Below are positions 6,422 through 12,805 of a stretch of 14,332 bases of DNA, one piece after another. The stretch lies in contig CALXAS010000019.1 of NCBI GenBank assembly GCA_944386315.1, positions 1 to 14,332 of the forward strand, written 5' to 3'. A program made the position numbers and the translations under genes. The notes beneath the pieces are model-generated. The model was given only the letters and a program-made list of their open reading frames with translations. It made no database searches and was not told the DNA's origin. The stretch comes from an uncultured Clostridia bacterium (GTDB taxonomy: Bacteria > Bacillota > Clostridia > TANB77 > CAG-508). Numbering within the stretch: the stretch's first letter is position 1; each line of letters begins with the position of its first letter.

Positions 6422-6660
6422 ATTTCTTCTCCTTCTGGATCGCCCCAATCCATTTTTATTGGTTCATATTCCCCTTCATAATTTTCAAATAATTCTTTTA
6501 TATTTTTTTGCTTTTTATCTGCTGCTTTTTCTATAATTAATTTGTCATCTTGCACTAAGATAACTATTTTTTCATTTTCGCTCCAGTTAATAGTGTCTAA
6601 CAACACTTTTGGTATTCTAACTCCTTGACTATTTCCCCATTTTTGAATCGTTGTTGTCAT
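6415..6660 (-). CDS. mazE: MazE-type (AbrB-fold) antitoxin
   Basis: An 81-residue antitoxin and autorepressor. Residues 1-45 are the swapped-hairpin AbrB/MazE DNA-binding domain (TTIQKWGNSQGVRIPKVLL). The C-terminus is acidic and tryptophan-bearing (DWGDPEGEEIW), the kind of flexible tail that occupies the MazF active site. Two in-frame ATGs lie at 6666 and 6660; AAAGGAG (6669-6675) is 8 bases from the second and only 2 from the first, so I choose 6660. It is the first gene of the operon, directly behind the palindromic operator at 6677-6695. With an intact toxin this is the only complete toxin-antitoxin pair in the window. Confidence 0.92.
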   Translation of the reverse strand: MTTTIQKWGNSQGVRIPKVLLDTINWSENEKIVILVQDDKLIIEKAADKKQKNIKELFENYEGEYEPIKMDWGDPEGEEIW

Positions 6661-6676
6661 ATCCATCTCTCCTTTC

Positions 6677-6695
6677 GTATATACTTAGTATATAC
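6677..6695. promoter_or_regulatory. Palindromic operator of the mazEF-like operon
   Basis: GTATATAC-TTA-GTATATAC is a perfect inverted repeat of two self-palindromic half-sites with a 3-base spacer. It overlaps the -10 of the operon promoter, so binding by the MazE-MazF complex would shut it off. The binder is inferred. Confidence 0.75.
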
Positions 6696-6715
6696 TTTTT
6701 TTCAGGATTTGTCAA
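6687..6715 (-). promoter_or_regulatory. Promoter of the mazEF-like operon
   Basis: On the minus strand a perfect TTGACA (6710-6715) and TATACT (6687-6692) are spaced by 17 bases, with the -10 embedded in the palindrome. Confidence 0.8.
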
Positions 6716-6724
6716 TCTCTTCTC

Positions 6725-7267
6725 TCATCCTATTTTTTCTTGTTTTACTTCTTCTGTTTTTCTTTCAAATCCTTCAAATACTTCTTCTATTTCTTTTTCT
6801 CCTGATGTATTTAGTATTTTATCATGTTCTTCTAAAATCTCTTGAATACTATCATTAAATTCTATCACATCATAACAATCTACTATTTTGATTTCTCCTG
6901 TCACTTCTTTTTTCTTATTTAAATAGGTTTGTATATGTATATTGACTTTATCGATAAAATTCTTTTCTCCGTTTACAATGATTAAAATATCTCCTTTTCC
7001 AACACTCTCTATTTTTTTGCTAACTGCTGTATACTTTTTTCCGTTACAACTTGTCCAGTCTAATTGTAATATTTTTTCTTTATTTTTTAAATTCAATTTA
7101 TTGACTAATGTTTTTATATTTTGTTCTATCCCTTTTTCTAAAATTGTGACTATTTTTGTTTGTTCATTCATCTTTTTATTTATGTAAGGAAGTAACATGG
7201 TAACCATATGCCAATCACTTACATAAAAACTACAAAACTTTGTGATTTTTGTTTGTTGAACACTCAT
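6725..7267 (-). CDS. Unknown protein, possibly MEDS-like sensory domain
   Basis: A 180-residue soluble protein with an AGGGGG site 7 bases before the ATG at 7267 and a good promoter at 7304-7332. I do not know its family for certain. Its layout resembles the MEDS domain (methanogen/methylotroph DcmR sensory domain): an N-terminal FCSFYVSDWHMVTMLLPYI (residues 11-29), a hydrophobic strand KIVTIL (38-43), a second strand GDILIIVNG (92-100), and near the end KIVDCYDVIEF (127-137) followed by a helix with H148 (EILEEHDKIL). MEDS domains end with a comparable xCxYD plus helix-H pattern. Residues 157-180 form a charged tail. No membrane segment is seen. It is divergent from spoIIR and shares with it a region holding a Spo0A-like box. 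The role is unknown; the domain call is tentative. Confidence 0.6.
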   Translation of the reverse strand: MSVQQTKITKFCSFYVSDWHMVTMLLPYINKKMNEQTKIVTILEKGIEQNIKTLVNKLNLKNKEKILQLDWTSCNGKKYTAVSKKIESVGKGDILIIVNGEKNFIDKVNIHIQTYLNKKKEVTGEIKIVDCYDVIEFNDSIQEILEEHDKILNTSGEKEIEEVFEGFERKTEEVKQEKIG

Positions 7268-7303
7268 TTTTTAGCCCCCTAATCTTTCTTTTTTCTATGG
7301 AAA

Positions 7304-7332
7304 ATTTTACCATTTATTTTTGTATATGTCAA
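7304..7332 (-). promoter_or_regulatory. Promoter of the MEDS-like gene
   Basis: On the minus strand a perfect TTGACA (7327-7332) and TAAAAT (7304-7309) are spaced by 17 bases, about 37 bases before the start codon. Confidence 0.75.
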
Positions 7333-7361
7333 TCATATTACAAATAAATTTTCCCTTATTT

Positions 7362-7368
7362 TTCGACA
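7362..7368 (-). promoter_or_regulatory. Spo0A-like box between the MEDS-like gene and spoIIR
   Basis: TGTCGAA on the minus strand fits the Spo0A consensus. It lies about 30 bases upstream of the -35 of the leftward gene and about 50 bases upstream of the candidate sigma-F promoter of spoIIR. It is a single site, so chance cannot be excluded. Confidence 0.4.
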
Positions 7369-7416
7369 TTTTCACGATGTTTCTACCTTCCTTTTATAAA
7401 AGTTTTTTCCAGTTTA

Positions 7417-7444
7417 GTATATTTTTTTTCGTTTTGGCAATACT
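7417..7444 (+). promoter_or_regulatory. Candidate sigma-F promoter of spoIIR
   Basis: GTATA (7417-7421) and GGCAATACT (7436-7444) fit the sigma-F pattern (GYATA, then GGnnAnAnT) with a 14-base spacer, one less than usual. spoIIR is a sigma-F gene in Bacillus subtilis, and no good sigma-A promoter is visible here. The ATG follows 46 bases later with AGAGGAGG at 7474-7481. Confidence 0.55.
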
Positions 7445-7490
7445 TAAATTAAACAGAAAATAAAACAATTTTTAGAGGAGGTTTCTATCT

Positions 7491-8156
7491 ATGAAAACTT
7501 TACTATCTATTATATGCTCGAAGAAATTAAAAAATGCCTTAATTTTGATAATTTTATTATTTTTTTATATTGGTATTTCTGCTATTTCCTATGCCACTAC
7601 GGTTTCTTCTGATATTTCCGATAGTGTCTTCCGTTTACATGTTCTTGCCAATAGCGATTCCGAGGAAGATCAAAACTTAAAATATAAAGTAAGAGATGCT
7701 TTAATTGCTTATTTAGAAGATATAGCAAAAGATACCTCTTCTAAAGAAGAAGTCATGCAATTGGTAACAAATCATTTGCAAGATTTTGAAACAATTGCCA
7801 AGCAAACGATTACGGAAAACGGTTATTCTTATGATGTAACTGTAGAAGTTGGTAATTTTGACTTTCCTACAAAAAATTATGGGGACATTTCCCTTCCTGC
7901 TGGATATTACGATGCTTTAAGAGTAAAAATTGGTGAAGCAAAAGGGCAAAATTGGTGGTGTGTCATGTTTCCTCCTTTATGCTTTGTAAATGTTACTTCT
8001 GGTATTGTTCCTGAAGAATCTAAAGAAACCATGAAGGAGAATTTGAATGAAGAAGAATATGCTTTAATTAGTAATCAAGACTCTTCTACAGTTCAATTTA
8101 AATTTAAACTAATTGAGTGGTTACAAAATACAAATATATTAACTGCAAAAAAATAG
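7491..8156 (+). CDS. spoIIR: Stage II sporulation protein R
   Basis: A 221-residue secreted signalling protein. In Bacillus it is made in the forespore under sigma-F and crosses to the mother cell side to activate the SpoIIGA protease, which processes pro-sigma-E. A hydrophobic signal or anchor spans about residues 14-36. The family core follows: FRLHVLANSDS (47-57), LKYKVRDAL (63-71), then FPTKNYGDISLPAGYYDALR (125-144) and the GQNWWCVMFPPLCFV segment (152-166). Length and motif order match the family. It starts the plus-strand block, but a terminator-like hairpin and a separate promoter lie between it and murA, so it is probably transcribed alone. The family call is firm. Confidence 0.95.
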   Translation: MKTLLSIICSKKLKNALILIILLFFYIGISAISYATTVSSDISDSVFRLHVLANSDSEEDQNLKYKVRDALIAYLEDIAKDTSSKEEVMQLVTNHLQDFETIAKQTITENGYSYDVTVEVGNFDFPTKNYGDISLPAGYYDALRVKIGEAKGQNWWCVMFPPLCFVNVTSGIVPEESKETMKENLNEEEYALISNQDSSTVQFKFKLIEWLQNTNILTAKK

Positions 8157-8185
8157 TTGTAAAATCATTTATTTTATGATATAAA
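8157..8185 (+). promoter_or_regulatory. Likely murA promoter
   Basis: TTGTAA (8157-8162) and TATAAA (8180-8185) are spaced by 17 bases, with a TG extension (TGATATAAA). The -35 begins directly after the spoIIR stop codon. The predicted start of transcription is near 8192, just before the hairpin at 8195-8227. Confidence 0.55.
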
Positions 8186-8194
8186 GATTATGTT

Positions 8195-8227
8195 AAAAGA
8201 TAGAATATGAAAATATTCTATTTTTTT
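8195..8227 (+). terminator. Terminator-like hairpin between spoIIR and murA
   Basis: AAAAGATAGAATAT (8195-8208) pairs with ATATTCTATTTTTT (8213-8226) around a GAAA tetraloop, with one G-U pair, and the stem flows into a run of T residues. As a terminator it would end the spoIIR transcript. If the promoter at 8157-8185 is used it lies in the first 35 bases of the murA leader. Stem is A/T-rich. Confidence 0.65.
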
Positions 8228-8263
8228 GTATGGAATTTTTGTAAATTTATGGGGGTAATTATT

Positions 8264-9529
8264 TTGGATAAATTAGTCATAAAAGGTGGCACTCGCCTAA
8301 AAGGAGAAGTTTCTATTAGTGGAGCGAAAAATGCAGTTCTTGCTTTGCTTCCAGCTACACTTTTAAATGAAGGAGTTTGTACTATCAACAATATACCTAA
8401 CATCAGTGATGTTAAAATTTTATGTAGTATTTTACAAGAACTTGGTGCGGTTATTACATGGCCTACACCAAATGAAATTACGATTGATACAAGACACCTA
8501 ATTTCTCACGAAGCTCCTTTAGAAATGACAAGCAAGTTTAGAGCTTCCTACTATTTATTAGGTTCTCTTTTGGGAAGATGCCATGCCGCTACTATAGGAC
8601 TACCTGGTGGTTGTAACTTAGGACCTAGACCAATTGATCAACATATTAAAGGTTTTGAAGCTCTTGGTGCTAAAGTAGAAGTCACACAAGGTAAAATTGT
8701 AGCAAAAGCAAAAAAATTAATAGGCAATCCTGTTTATTTAGATATTGTTTCCGTTGGTGCTACTATCAATATTATGCTTGCTAGTGTTTTGGCTGAGGGA
8801 ACTACCGTGATAGATAACGCTGCCAAAGAACCTCATGTTGTAGATGTTGCTAACTTTTTAAATACCATGGGAGCAGATATTAGAGGTGCTGGTACGGACA
8901 TTATTAAAATAAATGGCGTTAAAAAATTACAAAGCAATGTTACTTATTCCGTAGTGCCAGACCAAATTGAAGCAGGTACTTTTATGCTTGCTGCCGTTGC
9001 CACTAGAGGTGACCTTGTTATTAAAAACTGTATTCCAGAACATTTAGACTGTTTAACTGCTAAAATTATAGAAATGGGTGGTAATGTAGAAATAGAAGAT
9101 GATTCTATCCATGTATGGATGAAAGATAGACCCAATAAAGCCATTATCAAAACACAACCTTACCCTGGATTTCCTACGGACTTACAGCCTCAAATTGGTG
9201 TATGCTTAGCTATTAGTAATGGTACCAGCATTATTAATGAAAGTATTTTTGAATCTAGATTCCAATACACAGCAGAACTCAATAAAATGGGTGCTAAAAT
9301 TATTGACCAAGGGAAATCTGCTATTTTTGAGGGAGTAAAAGAGCTATATGGTTCTTCTGTAGAAGCTACGGATTTACGCGCTGGTGCAGCCCTAATTATT
9401 GCAGGAATTGTTGCTAATGGTGAAACAAAACTTTCTAATCTAAACCATATTGATAGAGGTTACGAAAACATTGAAGAAAAGTTTAGAAAAATAGGCGCTA
9501 ATATTGTGCGTATTACCGAAGAAGATTAA
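8264..9529 (+). CDS. murA: UDP-N-acetylglucosamine 1-carboxyvinyltransferase
   Basis: MurA adds enolpyruvate from PEP to UDP-GlcNAc, the first committed step of peptidoglycan synthesis, in the cytoplasm. Numbered from the TTG at 8264 (421 residues), it has K22-N23 of the substrate site, the active-site loop PGGCNLGPRP with C117 (the residue alkylated by fosfomycin), and FPTDLQPQ with the catalytic aspartate. The frame is open to an ATG at 8207, but that ATG lies inside the terminator hairpin and adds a foreign hydrophobic stretch; the TTG has GGGGG (8251-8255) 8 bases ahead and gives the normal MDKLVIKGG N-terminus. Clostridia often carry two murA copies; this is one. The next gene follows after 23 bases. 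Confidence 0.96.
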   Translation: MDKLVIKGGTRLKGEVSISGAKNAVLALLPATLLNEGVCTINNIPNISDVKILCSILQELGAVITWPTPNEITIDTRHLISHEAPLEMTSKFRASYYLLGSLLGRCHAATIGLPGGCNLGPRPIDQHIKGFEALGAKVEVTQGKIVAKAKKLIGNPVYLDIVSVGATINIMLASVLAEGTTVIDNAAKEPHVVDVANFLNTMGADIRGAGTDIIKINGVKKLQSNVTYSVVPDQIEAGTFMLAAVATRGDLVIKNCIPEHLDCLTAKIIEMGGNVEIEDDSIHVWMKDRPNKAIIKTQPYPGFPTDLQPQIGVCLAISNGTSIINESIFESRFQYTAELNKMGAKIIDQGKSAIFEGVKELYGSSVEATDLRAGAALIIAGIVANGETKLSNLNHIDRGYENIEEKFRKIGANIVRITEED

Positions 9530-9552
9530 TCTATAAGCAAAGGATGAAAACT

Positions 9553-10341
9553 ATGTTACAATTTTGTACTTTATATAGCGGTAGTACAGGAAATTGTTCT
9601 CTTGTACAAACGCAAGATCAAAAGATTTTGATTGATGCAGGAGAAAGTGCCAAAAAGATAACGGAGGCACTTTCTTCCTTAAATATTGCTCCAGAAGAAA
9701 TTTCTGGAATCTTAGTTACACATGAACATTCTGACCACGTAAAAGGACTTGGTACTTTTTCTAAAAAATATCATATTCCTGTTTTTGCTAACAAAGAAAC
9801 TTGGAATGCTATGCCAACGCAACTAGAAAAGGTAGAAAAGGAAAATCAAAAAGAATTTTCTTTTGATTATTTTTCTATTGGAGATATTACGATTCTTCCC
9901 TTTTCTATTCCACATGATGCCGCCAATCCATGTGGTTTTAATTTATATTATCAAGATAAAAAAATGAGTATTGCAACAGATATTGGTCATATGAATGATA
10001 GTATTATTCACCATTTATCGGACAGTTCTTTTGTATTATTAGAAGCGAACTATGAACCTGAAATTTTAAAATGTTCATCCTATCCTTATTTATTAAAACA
10101 AAGAATTGCAGGTCCTAATGGGCATCTTTCTAACGAAGCCGCAGGAAAAACAATTTCTTACTTATTAAACCACGGTCTGCAAAATGTAATGCTGGGACAT
10201 TTAAGCAAAGAAAATAACTTTCCGGAACTTGCTTATAAATCTGTGGTAGAACAAATTTTAGAAAATCACAGGGAAGAAAAGTCTTATCAATTATCTGTTG
10301 CTAGTCGCAGTGCACCTAGTCCTGTGGTATCTATCGGATAA
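9553..10341 (+). CDS. Metallo-beta-lactamase-fold hydrolase, YycJ/WalJ type
   Basis: A 262-residue MBL-fold protein with the metal motif THEHSDH (56-62: H57, H59, D61, H62), an early LYSGSTGNCSLV segment typical of the YycJ/WalJ group, then PHDAANPCGF, SIATDIGHM and LLEANYEPE, and a late LGHLSKENN. In Bacillus the homologue is encoded in the walRK operon and acts as an exonuclease linked to DNA metabolism and cell-wall division control. Two ATGs lie at 9544 and 9553; AAAGG directly abuts the first and is 9 bases from the second, so I start at 9553. It sits between murA and rlmH, with rlmH also a neighbour of this gene in Bacillus-type genomes. The exact substrate is not shown by the sequence. 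Confidence 0.88.
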   Translation: MLQFCTLYSGSTGNCSLVQTQDQKILIDAGESAKKITEALSSLNIAPEEISGILVTHEHSDHVKGLGTFSKKYHIPVFANKETWNAMPTQLEKVEKENQKEFSFDYFSIGDITILPFSIPHDAANPCGFNLYYQDKKMSIATDIGHMNDSIIHHLSDSSFVLLEANYEPEILKCSSYPYLLKQRIAGPNGHLSNEAAGKTISYLLNHGLQNVMLGHLSKENNFPELAYKSVVEQILENHREEKSYQLSVASRSAPSPVVSIG

Positions 10342-10371
10342 GTAAGAAAAAACGTTATTTTCGCACTTATC
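10337..10371 (+). other. Hairpin over the yycJ-type stop codon
   Basis: GATAAGT (10337-10343) pairs with ACTTATC (10365-10371), and inside it GAAAA (10346-10350) pairs with TTTTC (10358-10362) around a 7-base loop. The stop codon lies in the outer stem. No U-tract follows, so it is not a classic terminator. It could protect the upstream mRNA or tune rlmH translation. Confidence 0.45.
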
Positions 10372-10399
10372 TCCAAAGTAAGAAAGGAATACTTTTATT

Positions 10400-10879
10400 A
10401 TGATACATATTTCTATTATTTGTATTGGTAAATTAAAAGAAACTTATTTAAAAGAGGCTACCTCAGAATATACAAAAAGATTATCGAAATATTGCAAACT
10501 ATCTATTGTAGAATTACCAGACGAAAAAATCCCAGATAAAAGTAGTGAGCGTATTTTAGCAGATATCCAAGAAAAAGAAAGTGCTTCTATTTTATCGCAT
10601 ATTCCCAAAGATAGTTATGTAATGGCATTAGATTTAACCGGTAGGCAATATTCTTCTGAAGAATTTGCTACGCAATTAGATAATATTTCTATGCAAAACA
10701 GCTCTATCTGTTTTTTAATTGGTGGATCTCTTGGCATGACAAGAGAATTAGTACAAAAAGCAAATAGTTCTATTTGTTTTTCTAAGATGACTTTTCCTCA
10801 TCAATTAATACGTGTATTTTTGTTAGAGCAAATTTTTAGAGCGTTTAAAATATTACACGGTGAGACTTATCATCGTTAG
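10400..10879 (+). CDS. rlmH: 23S rRNA pseudouridine-1915 N3-methyltransferase RlmH
   Basis: A 159-residue SPOUT (trefoil-knot) methyltransferase that methylates pseudouridine 1915 in helix 69 of 23S rRNA on the assembled ribosome. It shows the SAM loop FLIGGSLG (105-112) and the conserved C-terminus MTFPHQLIRVFLLEQIFRAF ending in GETYHR, which completes the active site. Length is exactly canonical. The ATG at 10400 follows AAAGGA by 11 bases, an unusually long spacing. It is the last gene of the plus-strand block. No clear terminator follows it, only the palindromic element that begins 13 bases after the stop. Confidence 0.96.
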   Translation: MIHISIICIGKLKETYLKEATSEYTKRLSKYCKLSIVELPDEKIPDKSSERILADIQEKESASILSHIPKDSYVMALDLTGRQYSSEEFATQLDNISMQNSSICFLIGGSLGMTRELVQKANSSICFSKMTFPHQLIRVFLLEQIFRAFKILHGETYHR

Positions 10880-10892
10880 TATTTATATAAAA

Positions 10893-11013
10893 TTTTGTAG
10901 AGGGCAAGAAAAAAGGGGCTTATTTTTTTCAATTTTTTTAGAAGGAAACTTTCACAAGAATAGGGGGACTATTATCATAAGAAAGATTTCTACTTTTTTA
11001 ACCCTCTACAAAA
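10893..11013. repeat. Nested inverted-repeat element, possible structured RNA
   Basis: The region between rlmH (stop at 10879) and spmB (stop at 11193) has no gene. It holds a 121-base element closed by a perfect 12-bp inverted repeat: TTTTGTAGAGGG (10893-10904) with CCCTCTACAAAA (11002-11013). Further pairs follow in register: AAAAAAG (10909-10915) with CTTTTTT (10993-10999), TAGAA (10939-10943) with TTCTA (10988-10992), CTTTC (10949-10953) with GAAAG (10981-10985), and AATAG (10959-10963) with CTATT (10969-10973), closing on a GGGGA loop. A 23-base T-rich bulge interrupts the left arm. It could be a small RNA, an mRNA 3' element or a MITE-like insertion; the strand is open. Beyond it, to 11190, I see only A/T-rich sequence with a weak hairpin at 11075-11095. 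Confidence 0.5.
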
Positions 11014-11192
11014 ATAATAACAATTTATTCGGATATTTTTTTAAGAATTCTTTTTGCTAATATTTTTTCCATCGTATATTTGATACAAAAATATAAGAAA
11101 AAAAATAATAAGATTGAAAATATCATTTTTGGTTTATCCTCCAAATGCTGTGCTTATCATACAACGCTTTTTCTATTTTGTCAAGAAAAACT

Positions 11193-11720
11193 TTACGACA
11201 AAAAGCCCCAAATAGCTACAGAAATCAACATTCCAGCTAAGTCTCCTAATAGAGAAGCTGCAAGTACAAACTTAATTTTCTTGATTCCTACACAACTCGT
11301 ATAAATTGCAATGGTATAAAATGTAGTTTCCGTGGATCCCATAAGAGTGGAAGCAATTAGACCAATATGAGAATCTACGCCAAACTTTGTCATAATATCT
11401 GTTGCAATTGCTGTAGAAGCACTTCCTGAAATAGGTCTTATTATAGCAAGTGGCATAATTTCACCCGGTATATGAAAAATGTTGGTAATCGGTTTTATCA
11501 TTTCTATAATAAAATCTAGCACTCCAGAGCTTCGTAATGCCCCTACCGCTACAAAAATTCCAATTAAAGTAGGGATTAAACGAAATACTATTTCTATTCC
11601 TTCTTTTGCTCCCTCTAAAAAAGTATCATATACTTTATTTTTCTCTATGAGTCCATAAACAATTATCAATAAAATAACCGTAGGAACTGCAGCTGAGGAA
11701 ATATATTGAATCATAGACAT
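11193..11720 (-). CDS. spmB: Spore maturation protein B
   Basis: A 175-residue membrane protein of the nucleoside-recognition (Gate) family. With SpmA it acts in the mother cell or forespore membranes and is needed for full dehydration of the spore core. Hydrophobic segments lie at about 9-24, 44-62, 87-96, 118-127 and 150-174. Family motifs are RPISGSASTAIATDI (95-109) and GLIASTLMGSTETTFY (120-135). The ATG at 11720 shares a base with the spmA stop (TAATG), the classic coupling signal. No convincing terminator follows; a weak stem at 11176-11203 includes the stop codon but has no U-tract. Confidence 0.95.
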   Translation of the reverse strand: MSMIQYISSAAVPTVILLIIVYGLIEKNKVYDTFLEGAKEGIEIVFRLIPTLIGIFVAVGALRSSGVLDFIIEMIKPITNIFHIPGEIMPLAIIRPISGSASTAIATDIMTKFGVDSHIGLIASTLMGSTETTFYTIAIYTSCVGIKKIKFVLAASLLGDLAGMLISVAIWGFLS

Positions 11721-12310
11721 TATCTCTTCTTCCTTTCTTCTCTCCTAATAAAGCATTTAGTCGCCAATATAGCCACTCCTGCAGCTCCAATGGTTGCTAT
11801 CCATATAGGGAAAATCACGTAAGAGGGATTGCTAGAGCCTAAAGATGCCCTTATGGCAATAACAGTAGTTGGAATAATTTGTATAGAGGCTGTATTGATG
11901 ACAATAAACATTGCCATAGAATGAGATACTGTATCTTTCTTAGGATTATCTTTTTGCATCGTCTTCATTGCTTTTAACCCTAGCGGAGTTGCGGCATTTC
12001 CTAATCCTAAAATATTGGCAATCATATTGAGCGTAATTTCTTCCTTTGCTTTTTCATTATGCTTTAACTCAGGAAATAAAAACCCAATTGCTGGACGTAG
12101 TAGATGTGTCAATTTTTCCATTAGACTAGTTTTTCTCACGATTTCCATCATGCCATTCCAAAGACAAATAGTTCCTAAAAAAGTAATAGAAAGTTGCACA
12201 GCGCTTGCCGTAGATTCAAAAATAGAGTTGCTCATTTGCTCTACTCTACCAGTAAATATTCCATACACAAAAGATACAATAATAAAAATAGGCCATAATT
12301 TATTTAACAT
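11720..12310 (-). CDS. spmA: Spore maturation protein A
   Basis: A 196-residue membrane protein paired with SpmB. It has hydrophobic segments at about 5-20, 37-51, 94-112, 133-154 and 164-184 and the family motif NILGLGNAATPLGLKAM (99-115). The ATG at 12310 has AAGGGAG (12318-12324) 7 bases upstream. Upstream on the minus strand CATAAAA (12358-12364) with GGAATT about 19 bases before it distantly resembles a sporulation-sigma promoter; I give this little weight. In Bacillus the pair follows dacB, which is not present here: spmA is the first gene and is divergent from abrB. Length and motif order are normal, and the operon of two is complete. Confidence 0.95.
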   Translation of the reverse strand: MLNKLWPIFIIVSFVYGIFTGRVEQMSNSIFESTASAVQLSITFLGTICLWNGMMEIVRKTSLMEKLTHLLRPAIGFLFPELKHNEKAKEEITLNMIANILGLGNAATPLGLKAMKTMQKDNPKKDTVSHSMAMFIVINTASIQIIPTTVIAIRASLGSSNPSYVIFPIWIATIGAAGVAILATKCFIRREERKKR

Positions 12311-12402
12311 TCTTTTGCTCCCTTACTTCTTTTTAACATCTTATTCTTCCCATTTTGTTTTATGATTATTTTTCTTTCCAGTTAATTCCAAATAACAAAA
12401 AA

Positions 12403-12410
12403 TTGTCGAA
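12403..12410 (+). promoter_or_regulatory. Spo0A box upstream of abrB
   Basis: TTGTCGAA is a perfect Spo0A box, about 56 bases before the abrB -10. It lies between spmA and abrB, so it could affect either gene. Confidence 0.6.
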
Positions 12411-12465
12411 AAATAATTGTTTTTTTTCCTATTTTTATATTGCCTTTTTACAATATTTGTGATAT

Positions 12466-12471
12466 TATAAT
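12466..12471 (+). promoter_or_regulatory. abrB -10 element
   Basis: TATAAT is perfect and 45 bases before the start codon. A matching -35 is not clear: TTTACA (12447-12452) is too close and TTGCCT (12440-12445) is 20 bases away. Confidence 0.5.
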
Positions 12472-12481
12472 AGTAGATTTT

Positions 12482-12489
12482 TTGTCGAA
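12482..12489 (+). promoter_or_regulatory. Spo0A box in the abrB leader
   Basis: A second perfect TTGTCGAA lies about 10 bases downstream of the abrB -10, so at or just past the start of transcription. In Bacillus subtilis phosphorylated Spo0A represses abrB through boxes in this position. Confidence 0.7.
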
Positions 12490-12516
12490 AAAAGTCGCAT
12501 AAAGGAGGATAAATAT

Positions 12517-12777
12517 ATGAAATCAACTGGTATCATTAGAAAAGTAGATGAATTAGGTAGAGTTGTTATTCCAATAGAAATAAGAAATCAATTTCAAATT
12601 GCCGAGAAAGATCCTATTGAAATTTACGTAGATGGTTCTTCTATTATTTTAAAGAAATACGAAAAATCATGTCTATTTTGTGGTAATACAAAAAAACTTT
12701 CTAGCTATAAAGGAAAACTAATTTGCAATAAATGCCTAAAACAAATTAGTGAATTAAACAGTAAAGATGCAGAATAA
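12517..12777 (+). CDS. abrB: AbrB-type transition-state regulator
   Basis: An 86-residue DNA-binding regulator. Residues 1-48 are the swapped-hairpin AbrB domain, with the near-invariant start KSTGIIRKVDELGRVVIPIE and then KDPIEIYVD and IILKKYE. Instead of the Bacillus AbrB C-terminus there is a probable zinc knuckle: C52/C55 (CLFC) and C70/C73 (CNKC), the usual clostridial form. The ATG at 12517 follows AAAGGAGG (12501-12508) by 8 bases. In sporulating Bacillota AbrB represses post-exponential genes until Spo0A~P shuts it off, which fits the two TTGTCGAA boxes around the promoter. It is convergent with rsmI, the same order as in Bacillus. SpoVT is a less likely alternative because that protein is longer with a GAF-like half. 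Confidence 0.93.
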   Translation: MKSTGIIRKVDELGRVVIPIEIRNQFQIAEKDPIEIYVDGSSIILKKYEKSCLFCGNTKKLSSYKGKLICNKCLKQISELNSKDAE

Positions 12778-12778
12778 G

Positions 12779-12805
12779 AAAAAGTGGATTTATTCCACTT
12801 TTTTT
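12779..12805. terminator. Bidirectional terminator between abrB and rsmI
   Basis: AAAAAGTGGA (12779-12788) pairs perfectly with TCCACTTTTT (12794-12803) around a 5-base loop, with further T residues on the plus strand and TTTTTCTT on the minus strand. The rsmI stop codon (12790-12792) lies in the loop, so one hairpin serves both converging genes. Confidence 0.92.

Noticed and set aside
8207..8263. Upstream in-frame extension of murA (ATG at 8207)
   Set aside because: The ATG lies inside a terminator-like hairpin, has no ribosome site and adds a foreign hydrophobic stretch; the TTG at 8264 has GGGGG and a normal N-terminus.
11176..11203. TTTTGTC/GACAAAA hairpin at the spmB stop as a terminator
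   Set aside because: The stop codon lies in the loop, the loop is 14 bases and no U-tract follows on the minus strand.
12341..12526. 61-residue minus-strand frame between spmA and abrB
   Set aside because: It covers the abrB promoter, both Spo0A boxes and the abrB start; low-complexity composition and no family features.
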